Of a stretch of DNA of 64,000 nt, positions 9,512 through 16,803 are shown one piece after another. Under the pieces are notes generated by a model. It was not told where the DNA came from. It saw only the letters and a program-made list of their open reading frames with translations, and ran no database searches. A program made the position numbers and the translations under genes. Numbering within the stretch: position 1 is the stretch's first letter; every line of letters begins with the position of its first letter. Where the stretch lies: positions 5,956,001 to 6,020,000 of the forward strand of contig NZ_CP152413.1 in NCBI RefSeq assembly GCF_038967635.1. Direction: 5' to 3'. The DNA is from Bradyrhizobium sp. B124. Lineage in GTDB: Bacteria; Pseudomonadota; Alphaproteobacteria; Rhizobiales; Xanthobacteraceae.

Positions 9512-10552
9512 ATGAAAAGGTCTACCGGATTGCGTCCGCTGTTTCTGCTTGCGGCCCTGGTGTCGCTGCTCCTTGCGCCGCAGCCGCCCGCGGTGGATGC
9601 GGCGCCGCAGTCTGGTCGACCTCACAAGGCTCGCTTGATCCGGGCCGAACCGCCTCCGCCCAAGCCTGAAGTTCTGGCCATGAATGCCTGGGTCGTCGGC
9701 CTCGCCGGCGGTCTTCTCGAGGGCGCGCCGATCCGCCTGGCCGCGGAGATAGCCCGTGTGACCGATGACGGCGACAATCTGCACGTTCTGCCGGTGGTGA
9801 CGCGAGGGGCCGTGGAGAATCTGAACTCGCTGCTGTACTTGCGCGGCATCGATGCGGCGATCATCAACTCCGACGCACTCGAGGAATACAAGAGCCAGGT
9901 GCCGGACATCCAGCGACGGATCGCTTATGTCCTGAACCTGTTTCCCTCCGAGCTGCATATTTTCGTTCGGCCGGAGATTCAGAGCCTGAGCGACCTCGCC
10001 GGCAAGAAGGTGAACTTCAACAACCAGGGTACCGCCGCAGCCTATTCAGGTCCGCTGATCTTCAGTCGTCTCGGCATCGACGTCGAGAAGACCTTCATTC
10101 CGCACCAGATCGCACTCGAGCAGATGCGGAAAGGCGAAATGGCGGCCGTCGTCTTCATTACATCGAAGCCGGTCGATGCCTTTGTGAAAGGCCGGTTTGA
10201 ATCGGGCTTCAAGTTCCTGCCCGTACCGTATGACAGCAAGTTCGAGGACTATTATCTGCCGGCAGCTCTTGATGCCGCCGACTATCCAAATCTGATCAAG
10301 CCGGGTGACCGCATCACCACGATCGCCGTGCCGACCGCTCTCGTTGCCTTCAATTGGCCGGCCAGCACCAACCGCTTCGAGCGTGTTGCACGCTTCGTCG
10401 ATCATCTGTTCTCGCGCATCGACAAGCTGCAGGGGCCGGGCTTCGACCCGAAGTGGAAGTCGATCAACCTCGGAGCGACGGTGCCCGGTCTCACGCGCTT
10501 TCCTGCCGCGCAGGCGTGGCTCGATCGTCAGTCGGCACGGGCATCGCAATGA
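9512..10552 (+). CDS. TAXI-family TRAP-type solute-binding protein, no permease nearby
   Basis: Periplasmic solute receptor of the TAXI family, which normally feeds TRAP transporters. The ATG at 9512 has a strong site (AAAGGAG, 7 bases away). The 346-aa product starts with a clear signal peptide (about residues 1-30, cleavage after VDA). The mature part shows the bilobed receptor pattern: GLAGGLLEGAPIRLAAEIA, then LRGIDAAIINSDAL, SLSDLAGKKVNFNNQGTAA at the lobe, and FDPKWKSINLG near the end. No DctQM or fused TRAP membrane gene occurs in the window. It is followed, with a 4-base overlap, by the next exported protein. It may act as a sensor or scavenger, or use a remote permease. Confidence 0.85.
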   Translation: MKRSTGLRPLFLLAALVSLLLAPQPPAVDAAPQSGRPHKARLIRAEPPPPKPEVLAMNAWVVGLAGGLLEGAPIRLAAEIARVTDDGDNLHVLPVVTRGAVENLNSLLYLRGIDAAIINSDALEEYKSQVPDIQRRIAYVLNLFPSELHIFVRPEIQSLSDLAGKKVNFNNQGTAAAYSGPLIFSRLGIDVEKTFIPHQIALEQMRKGEMAAVVFITSKPVDAFVKGRFESGFKFLPVPYDSKFEDYYLPAALDAADYPNLIKPGDRITTIAVPTALVAFNWPASTNRFERVARFVDHLFSRIDKLQGPGFDPKWKSINLGATVPGLTRFPAAQAWLDRQSARASQ

Positions 10553-11172
10553 CCAGGCTCGCCGTCCCGCTGCTAGCCGCAACCACCGCCGTCAACGGCG
10601 TTGCCCTGGCGCAAGGGATGGAAGACCCCATGGCACAGCTACGCGCCTGTTCCCAGCTGCAACGTGAAGCGCGCCTGGAATGCCTCGACAAGTTGTCGCA
10701 CGCCACTGCGCCGACCCGCCGCGAGGCGTCGAGAGCCGATAATTGGACGATCAGCGAGACGACGTCGCCCGTCGATTATTCACCGATCGCCACTGCGACG
10801 ACATTCGATTCGGTCGAATCGTCGATCAAGCTGTCGATCCGGTGTCGCGGCGGGCGGACCGAATTGTCCTTCGCGGGACCCGCTATCTCGGGCCGCGGCG
10901 ACGGCTATGCGATCTCCTATCGCATCAACGACGGTCAGCCGACGCAGGTCGCGGCAACTGTGCCGGCGTTTGGTTCCGGCGTCGCCGTCGCAGGCGATGC
11001 GGTTCGCTTGTTGCAATCGCTTCCCGATAACGCGGTCCTTGTTGTCCGCCTCTCACCCGGTACCGGGGCTGCCCATGACGCAAGATTCTCGCTCGCGGGG
11101 CTGGACGCGATGCGAGCGAAGATGGCCGCGATCTGCAAATGGCCGCTCGCTGTCGCAAGGCCCAGCAACTGA
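10549..11172 (+). CDS. Exported protein with a VasI/TagO-like domain (tentative)
   Basis: 207 aa with an N-terminal signal peptide (LAVPLLAATTAVNGVALAQG). A Cys-containing segment follows (LRACSQLQREARLECLDKL), then a beta-rich domain starting WTISETTSPVDYSP. The pattern of a short Cys pair then W-x-x-S...SP-x-D-x-SP resembles the VasI/TagO proteins known around type VI secretion. No T6SS genes are present here, so only the fold is suggested, not the function. The ATG overlaps the stop of the TAXI receptor gene (ATGA), a sign of coupled translation. Function unknown. Confidence 0.75.
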   Translation: MTRLAVPLLAATTAVNGVALAQGMEDPMAQLRACSQLQREARLECLDKLSHATAPTRREASRADNWTISETTSPVDYSPIATATTFDSVESSIKLSIRCRGGRTELSFAGPAISGRGDGYAISYRINDGQPTQVAATVPAFGSGVAVAGDAVRLLQSLPDNAVLVVRLSPGTGAAHDARFSLAGLDAMRAKMAAICKWPLAVARPSN

Positions 11173-11210
11173 GAAGTGTGTTCGACGATTTTTCGAGATG
11201 GAGATCTGTA

Positions 11211-11810
11211 ATGTGCAATTTTGAGTCTGTAGCGAAATTTGTTGCGATGGCTGCCATCGCGATGCTGGCTTCCACGTCCTTGGCGGTGGCCGAGCAAGGC
11301 GGAAAATACTGGGTGCCGGGCGAGCAGTCCGCAACTTACCGGACAAGCGACGCCCGGAAATCTGAAACGCCGCGATCCGCCGCCGAAACGCGCAAGCGCG
11401 CCGCATATGCGCGTATGCATGATCCGGTGGCGCCGAAGGGGAAGGAGCATCATCTGGTCTTGCAGGTGAACAGCAATGATCCTGCCGCCATGAATCTCAC
11501 GCTCAACAACGCAACGAACGTGACCGAATATTACAAGGGCCTTGGCGAAAAGGTGAAGGTCGAGGTGGTCACGTTCGGCCCGGGCCTGCACATGCTCCGC
11601 GAGGATACGTCGCCGGTGAAGGCTCGCATCGAGGAGATGGCCCTCAGTTCACCCGAGGTGTCGTTCAAGGCCTGCGGCAACACCCAGGAGAAGATGCAGA
11701 AGGCCGAGAACAAGTCGATCCCGATCATCAGGCAGGCGGAAGTCGTGAAGTCCGGCGTCGTGCGCGTGATGGAACTGCAGGAGAAGGGATGGGCTTACGT
11801 GAAGCCGTGA
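11211..11810 (+). CDS. Exported DsrE-like protein
   Basis: 199 aa with a signal peptide (residues about 1-30, cleavage after AVA) and GGAG 7 bases before the start. The mature C-terminal half looks like the DsrE/DsrF-like fold: HHLVLQVNSNDP, then LNNATNVTEYYKGLGEKVKV, VVTFGPGLHML and SFKACGNTQEKM with one conserved-looking Cys. It ends with VVKSGVVRVMELQEKGWAYV. Cytoplasmic DsrE proteins relay sulfur; exported versions are common in proteobacteria and poorly understood. Its gene follows the VasI-like gene by 38 bases. A sulfur-related periplasmic role is a guess. Confidence 0.82.
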   Translation: MCNFESVAKFVAMAAIAMLASTSLAVAEQGGKYWVPGEQSATYRTSDARKSETPRSAAETRKRAAYARMHDPVAPKGKEHHLVLQVNSNDPAAMNLTLNNATNVTEYYKGLGEKVKVEVVTFGPGLHMLREDTSPVKARIEEMALSSPEVSFKACGNTQEKMQKAENKSIPIIRQAEVVKSGVVRVMELQEKGWAYVKP

Positions 11811-11991
11811 GCCGGAAGGCCAGCCTGCCTTGAACCACTCTGCGCGGGCACGGACCGGCCGGCGCAGAGAACGGGTGTAAATCCATCAGTGCGCGGGACA
11901 GGGCTGCCGGCCGCGCAGCCAATCGCATTGACGCCGCGCATCGGCTACGCCAAGCTCCGGGAAAATCAAAAACAACTCCCGGGGAAATGCC

Positions 11992-13332
11992 ATGCTCCGC
12001 GCCGAAGACAACAAATTCCTCACCGAATCCGGTGCCGGAACGGGAATGGGCGAATTGCTGCGCCGGTTCTGGATTCCGGTGCTGCTGACGGAAGAGCTGC
12101 CGGAGCCGGACAGCGACCCGAAGAAGATCGTTGTCATGGGCGAGGAGCTGCTGGCCTTCCGCGACTCGAGGGGCGTGGTCGGCGTCATCGATCAGTATTG
12201 CCCGCATCGCGGCGCCAATCTCTGGCTCGGCCGCAACGAGGAATGCGGCATCCGCTGCGTCTACCACGGCTGGAAGTTCGACACCGACGGCCGCTGCGTC
12301 GACATGCCGACATCCTATCCGGACCTCAACGCCAAGGACCTGATCCGCATCAAGTCCTATCCGGTGCGCGAATGGGGCGACATGATCTGGGCCTATATGG
12401 GCCCGGCCGATCAGATGCCCGAATTGCCGGCGCTGGAGATGGCGCTGCTGCCGGCCTCGCATCGCTTCGTCACCAAGAAGTGGCAGGACTGCAACTGGGT
12501 GCAGGCGGTGGAAGGCTCGATCGACACCGCGCATTTCACCTTCGCGCATCTCTCCTTTGATAAGGGGGAGAACGAAATCCTCGACATCAAGAAGCACTTC
12601 GTCAACCCGCTGACGCGGGTCGCGACCGACCACATGCGCTGGATCGCCGAGGATCCGCGGCCGGTGATCAAGATCAATCCGCATGAGGCCGGCCTGACGG
12701 TTGCGGGCGGACGGTTGACCGGCAGCGACAACATCTACTGGCGCATCGCCCAGTTCCTGATGCCGTTCCACAGCTATGCGCCGAGCTCGATGCCGGGCGA
12801 GAACATGTTCGGCCAGACCTTCGTGCCGGTCAGCGACACCAATTGCTGGATCTACACCTATGCGTGGAATCCCGACCGGCCGCTGACCGATGCCGAACGC
12901 GACGGCTATGCCAATGGCAACGGCGTGATGGCTGTCGTCGACGAGAACTATGTGCCGCTGCGCAACAAGGCAAACGACTATCTGATCGACCGCCAACTGC
13001 AGCGGACCAAGAGCTACACCGGGATCAAGGGCGTCTCCGAGCAGGACGCCGCGGTGCAGGACAGCCAGGGCCCGATCGCCGACCGCACCCGCGAGCATCT
13101 CGGCCCGACCGATCTCGGCATCATGCATTTCCGCAAGCTGGTGCTGGAGGCGGCCCGCGCGCTGCAAAAGGGCGAGGCGCCGCCGCACGCCAGGCATCAG
13201 GATCGCTACACAGTGCGCTCCGGCGCCTGCGTCACCAGCAAGACCAAGGATCTCACGGCCGTGATGATCGAACGGTTCGGCGATCCCGCGGGCTTCGTCG
13301 GCGGTCCCGGGCAGAACGCCGCGGCGGAGTAG
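11992..13332 (+). CDS. Rieske-type aromatic-ring oxygenase, large subunit (phthalate dioxygenase-like)
   Basis: Terminal oxygenase that uses a Rieske [2Fe-2S] cluster and a mononuclear iron to hydroxylate or O-demethylate an aromatic compound. In 446 aa, the Rieske ligands are C70, H72 (CPHRGANLWLG), C89 and H92 (CVYHGWKFD). Mononuclear iron ligands H181 and H186 are in EGSIDTAHFTFAH. Size and order match the phthalate 4,5-dioxygenase/VanA group. A reductase partner is not present nearby, so electrons must come from a gene elsewhere. It lies 181 bases after the exported-protein operon; whether they are linked is unclear. Substrate unknown. Confidence 0.9.
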   Translation: MLRAEDNKFLTESGAGTGMGELLRRFWIPVLLTEELPEPDSDPKKIVVMGEELLAFRDSRGVVGVIDQYCPHRGANLWLGRNEECGIRCVYHGWKFDTDGRCVDMPTSYPDLNAKDLIRIKSYPVREWGDMIWAYMGPADQMPELPALEMALLPASHRFVTKKWQDCNWVQAVEGSIDTAHFTFAHLSFDKGENEILDIKKHFVNPLTRVATDHMRWIAEDPRPVIKINPHEAGLTVAGGRLTGSDNIYWRIAQFLMPFHSYAPSSMPGENMFGQTFVPVSDTNCWIYTYAWNPDRPLTDAERDGYANGNGVMAVVDENYVPLRNKANDYLIDRQLQRTKSYTGIKGVSEQDAAVQDSQGPIADRTREHLGPTDLGIMHFRKLVLEAARALQKGEAPPHARHQDRYTVRSGACVTSKTKDLTAVMIERFGDPAGFVGGPGQNAAAE

Positions 13333-13342
13333 GCTCCTTGCT

Positions 13343-13465
13343 GTCGTCCCGGCGAAGGCCGGGACCCATAACCACGAATGCAGATTGTCTTGAGACGCTG
13401 TGGCCACAGCGCATCTCAACAATTTCCAACGGTGGTTATGGGTCCCGGCCTTCGCCGGGACGACG
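13343..13465. repeat. Long palindromic repeat, GTCGTCCCGGCGAAGGCCGG family
   Basis: Near-perfect inverted repeat with arms of about 32 bases (13343-13374 and 13432-13465), both made of GTCGTCCCGGCGAAGGCCGG then GACCCATAACC. They enclose a 57-base centre. It sits between two convergent genes and could fold into a very long hairpin in transcripts from either side. Confidence 0.85.
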
Positions 13466-13479
13466 TGGGATAGAGTTCG

Positions 13480-15087
13480 CTACAACGGTATCCTGCGATA
13501 CTCCCGGTTGGAGAGGCTCGCCTCCTCCAGATCGAGGTCGCGTTCGATGCGCCGTCTGGTCTCGTCGGTGATCTTGCCGTCGCGCAGCAGCATGTGGATG
13601 AACTTGCGCTCGGAGGCGATCAGCTCCCGTGTCAGCGCGGTGCCGGCGGCGGAGACGTCGTGCTTGTCGGGATCGAGCGTATCAGGCAACTGGTTGATGC
13701 GGATTTCGTGGCGCGACCGCAGCAGCTTGATGACCTCGTCGGAGAGCTCGCGGTCGTCGGTGATGGCGTCGAGCGATTTCAGCGCGGCGTTCAGCGCCTC
13801 GCGCCGCGCCTCGATTTCCTGCTCGTGCTCGGCGATATGCTCGCTGCGCCCGTCCTTGGCGAGGCCGAGCACGCGCACCACCGGCGGCAATCCGAGACCG
13901 AGCCCGACCAGGGTCACGAAGATCACGCCGAAGGCGACGAACAGGATCAGGTCGCGATACGGGAAGGCCTCGCCGCCAGGCAATGTCAGCGGCAGCGCAA
14001 GTGCCGCGGCGAGCGAGACCGCGCCGCGCACGCCGGTGAAGGCGACCACGAACACCGCCCGCCACGACGGCAGCGGATCGCGCTCGCGCACGCGGGCGCT
14101 GATCCAGCGCGGCAGATAGGTGCCGGGAAACACCCACAGGAAGCGCGCGACGATCACGATGACGGCGACCAGCACGGTGGCGGTCAGGATGTCGTGCAGC
14201 GGGAACGCCTTCGACTTCTCGTACAGCGAGCGCATCTGGAAGCCGGTCAGGAGGAACAGCAGGCCCTCGATCAGATAGATGATCAAATCCCAGAAGAAGA
14301 TGCCCTGCAGGCGCGTCGCGGCCGAGATCAGCAGCGGTCCGTTCCAGCTCATATAGAGGCCGCAGGCGACGGTTGCGATCACGCCGCTGCCGCCGAAATG
14401 CTCGGGGATCCAGTAGGCGAGATAGGGCGTGATCAGCGACAGCGTGATCTCGACCTGCGGATCCCGGGCGCGGCGGCGGGCGCGCAGGCTGAGCCAGCCC
14501 ACCGCCGTGCCGAACGCGATCTCGCCGGCAACGATGACGAGGAACGTGCCGGTCGCCTTCGGCAGCGAGAACAGCCCGGTGGTGATGGCGGCGAGCGCGA
14601 AGCGGTAGAGGATCAGCGCGGTCGCGTCATTGGCGAGCCCTTCGCCCTCGAGCACCACCAGGATCCGGCGGGGCATGCCGAGCTTGCGCGCGATCGCGAG
14701 CGGCGCGACCACGTCCGGCGGCGCGACGATCGCCCCGAGCAGGAAGCCGATGCTCCAGGGCAGGTCGATCAGATAGTGGGTCGCGGCCGCGACCATGAAG
14801 GCGGTGAAGATCACGCAGCCGACCGACAGCAGGATGATCGGCCGCAGATTGGCCTTGAACTCGCGCCAGCTCATCGCGACGCTCGCCGAATAGATCAGCG
14901 GCGGCAGCACCACCAGAAGCACGAGCTCGGGCGGCAGTTCCAGCGACGGCATGCCCGGCACAAAGGCGAGCACGATGCCGACCAGCAGGAGCAGGATCGC
15001 CGGCGCGATGTCGGTCCGCCGTGCAACCAGGGCGGTTCCCGCCAGCACGCCGAGCAGAGTGAGAAAGATCTGAAACTTGGCTTCCAT
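13480..15087 (-). CDS. CPA1-family Na+/H+ antiporter
   Basis: Inner-membrane cation/proton antiporter for pH and sodium homeostasis. The protein has 535 aa with about twelve membrane helices to residue 400, then a soluble, charged C-terminal domain of about 130 residues (HIAEHEQEIEARREAL onward). Family marks are the transport-site region (GEGLANDATALILY, with the conserved ND pair), PPDVVAPLAIARKLG and the late helix TGVRGAVSLAAALALP. Convergent with the Rieske gene across a palindromic repeat. Exact ion specificity cannot be read from sequence. Confidence 0.92.
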   Translation of the reverse strand: MEAKFQIFLTLLGVLAGTALVARRTDIAPAILLLLVGIVLAFVPGMPSLELPPELVLLVVLPPLIYSASVAMSWREFKANLRPIILLSVGCVIFTAFMVAAATHYLIDLPWSIGFLLGAIVAPPDVVAPLAIARKLGMPRRILVVLEGEGLANDATALILYRFALAAITTGLFSLPKATGTFLVIVAGEIAFGTAVGWLSLRARRRARDPQVEITLSLITPYLAYWIPEHFGGSGVIATVACGLYMSWNGPLLISAATRLQGIFFWDLIIYLIEGLLFLLTGFQMRSLYEKSKAFPLHDILTATVLVAVIVIVARFLWVFPGTYLPRWISARVRERDPLPSWRAVFVVAFTGVRGAVSLAAALALPLTLPGGEAFPYRDLILFVAFGVIFVTLVGLGLGLPPVVRVLGLAKDGRSEHIAEHEQEIEARREALNAALKSLDAITDDRELSDEVIKLLRSRHEIRINQLPDTLDPDKHDVSAAGTALTRELIASERKFIHMLLRDGKITDETRRRIERDLDLEEASLSNREYRRIPL

Positions 15088-15195
15088 ACTGGGCTCAATT
15101 CGCCCGGAAAGCAGCGCCAGTCAATGCGGTCCGGCCGGAGCCGGACCGCCGGGGCGTGTCATAAAGCCGTCGCAGGGATGCGGTGGGCCGCCCGG

Positions 15196-15570
15196 TCAGT
15201 CCCGCTGATCGTAGCGGTAGGACTTCGAGACGATCTGCCAGCCGTCGGCGAGCTTCATTGCGACGAGGTAGTCGGTGAAATAGCGCGGCGGCAGCTGGCA
15301 ACGCACCTTGATGAAGGCGGTGTTGTCGTCCGACCGGTCGATGGTGACGATGAAGTCCTCGCGCGGCTTGCCTTCGGCCTTCGCCGACGGCCGCTTGCGC
15401 ACCAGAGCGAGCCAGTCCGGCACGCTGAGGACCTTCAGCTCGCCCTTGTCCACCCAGCGCAGATCGGCGCTGGGATGAAAGGCCGTCGCGAGCTTGTCGG
15501 CATTGCTCTCGTAGAGGCCGTCGAAATAGGTTTGCACGACGCTTTCGACGCTGGATCGTTCTTGACTCAT
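15196..15570 (-). CDS. NTF2-like (nuclear transport factor 2 / SnoaL-type) protein
   Basis: Small 124-aa protein of the cone-shaped NTF2-like fold, with VESVVQTYFDGLYESNADKL at the start and the typical final strands (YLVAMKLADGWQIVSKSYRY). Members are isomerases, dehydratases or binding proteins, so the activity is not predictable. It is probably cytoplasmic, with no signal peptide. It lies 108 bases upstream of the antiporter gene on the same strand and may be cotranscribed. Confidence 0.8.
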   Translation of the reverse strand: MSQERSSVESVVQTYFDGLYESNADKLATAFHPSADLRWVDKGELKVLSVPDWLALVRKRPSAKAEGKPREDFIVTIDRSDDNTAFIKVRCQLPPRYFTDYLVAMKLADGWQIVSKSYRYDQRD

Positions 15571-15600
15571 TGGTTAGCCCTCCCGGCAGGATTTGAACTA

Positions 15601-15709
15601 CTAGAGCGTTTTCGAGCGAAGTAGGTACCGGTTCGCGTGAAGAAAACGCGTCAAAACGAGAATCTAGAGCCCCCCGTTCCGATTCAATCGGAACGGAAAG
15701 GGCTCTAGG
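15601..15709. repeat. Two adjoining palindromic repeats
   Basis: A diverged member of the GCATGATC-type family with ACCGGTTCGCGTG in its centre (15601-15660) is followed by a hairpin AGAGCCCCCCGTTCCGATT / AATCGGAACGGAAAGGGCTCT (15666-15709). The second hairpin is separate and nearly perfect. No T-run follows. Confidence 0.65.
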
Positions 15710-15773
15710 ATTTAGCCATGAACTGCCGGATTGCGCCATGGCCGGCGATAAAATTCCGCGTGAGGAGTGAGTT

Positions 15774-16208
15774 GTGACCGCATCTGCAAATTCGAACGAG
15801 ACGATCCTGACCGGCGAATGCTTCTGCCGCGACGTGCGCTATGAAGTGGCCGACGCGTTCACCTATGCGCTGAATTGTCACTGCTCGAACTGCCGGCGCA
15901 CCACGGGATCGGCGTTCAAGCCGTTTGCAGGCATCGTGCGCGAGAAGTTCACCGTCACCCGCGGCGCCGAGGGTCTTCTGATCTACGGCGATGAGCTCAC
16001 CCACGACGCGCATTGCGGCCGCTGCGGGTCGCTGCTCTATTCGCAGGTCCGCAACGGCGCCTATGTCCATGTCACGATGGGTACGCTGCGCGATGCGCCG
16101 ACGATCCGGCCGACCGCGCATATCTTCGTCGGCTCCAAGGCGCCCTGGTACGAGATACTGGACGACCTGCCGCAATATCGGGAGCACGTCACGCAAGGCG
16201 GGGAATAA
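15774..16208 (+). CDS. GFA-family (glutathione-dependent formaldehyde-activating-like) zinc protein
   Basis: 144-aa protein of the GFA/CENP-V fold, which binds zinc through clustered cysteines. The GTG start at 15774 is supported by GAGGAG upstream. The cysteine pattern is GECFCRDVRYE, NCHCSNCRRTTGS and HCGRCGSLL. Some members were described as glutathione-formaldehyde adduct enzymes, but most have no proven activity. Convergent with the lipoprotein gene, with 6 bases between the stops. Confidence 0.87.
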   Translation: MTASANSNETILTGECFCRDVRYEVADAFTYALNCHCSNCRRTTGSAFKPFAGIVREKFTVTRGAEGLLIYGDELTHDAHCGRCGSLLYSQVRNGAYVHVTMGTLRDAPTIRPTAHIFVGSKAPWYEILDDLPQYREHVTQGGE

Positions 16209-16214
16209 ATTCGC

Positions 16215-16631
16215 TCAAGGCAAGTTCTTGCCCTGAGTTGGGTCCGCTTGCACCACTGGTGTCTCGGACGGCCCCAGCGAGAACGCGAGCACGACGTTGT
16301 CGGCGCGCTGCTTGAATTCCTTGCCGACTGCGGTGCGCGCTGCGTCGGCAAGTTCCTGCAATGGCTTGTCCTGGAGCAGGTTCGGGAAGGTAACAGTCAC
16401 CGATGAGAGCCGGCCATTGTGCCAGTTGAAGCCGACCGCCGGTTTGACCCCCACCATCGCAAAGAGGTCGTTCTCGACCGCTTTGGCGTGCTTGAAGCCG
16501 TCGAACACGGCGTCGACCAGGCCGCATCCCGCGACGCAGCCGGCCAGCAGCGCAAGCGCGAGGAGATTTCGGGCCATGCCGCCGATCATGCGCGATCGGC
16601 CGGCTGGAACCGGTGCGCTTGTGCCCTGCAT
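16215..16631 (-). CDS. Predicted lipoprotein of unknown function
   Basis: 138 aa from the ATG at 16631, which has AAGGAGG 5 bases upstream. A basic N-terminus is followed by a hydrophobic stretch and tandem lipoboxes (LALLAGC, then VAGC) near residues 28-37, so the mature protein is probably membrane-anchored in the periplasm. The mature part contains GFNWHNGRLSSVTVTFPNLL and a short alpha-helical segment. I do not recognise the family. It is divergent from the caspase-like gene, with a shared intergenic region of about 170 bases. Confidence 0.72.
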   Translation of the reverse strand: MQGTSAPVPAGRSRMIGGMARNLLALALLAGCVAGCGLVDAVFDGFKHAKAVENDLFAMVGVKPAVGFNWHNGRLSSVTVTFPNLLQDKPLQELADAARTAVGKEFKQRADNVVLAFSLGPSETPVVQADPTQGKNLP

Positions 16632-16803
16632 GACGTCCTCCTTGTTCTCGTTGCTGCTGATCGTGCACGAAATGTCGCAGCCCGCCAAATGCGAACCGGT
16701 GGCCGCTTCCGCCGACTAATCGTCAGGATGGCATGGTCCACGCCGGCACCGATCGTGAGGTGCCTCACAAAGCCCGCCGCTTGCTTCTGGTAATTGGACC
16801 GGC

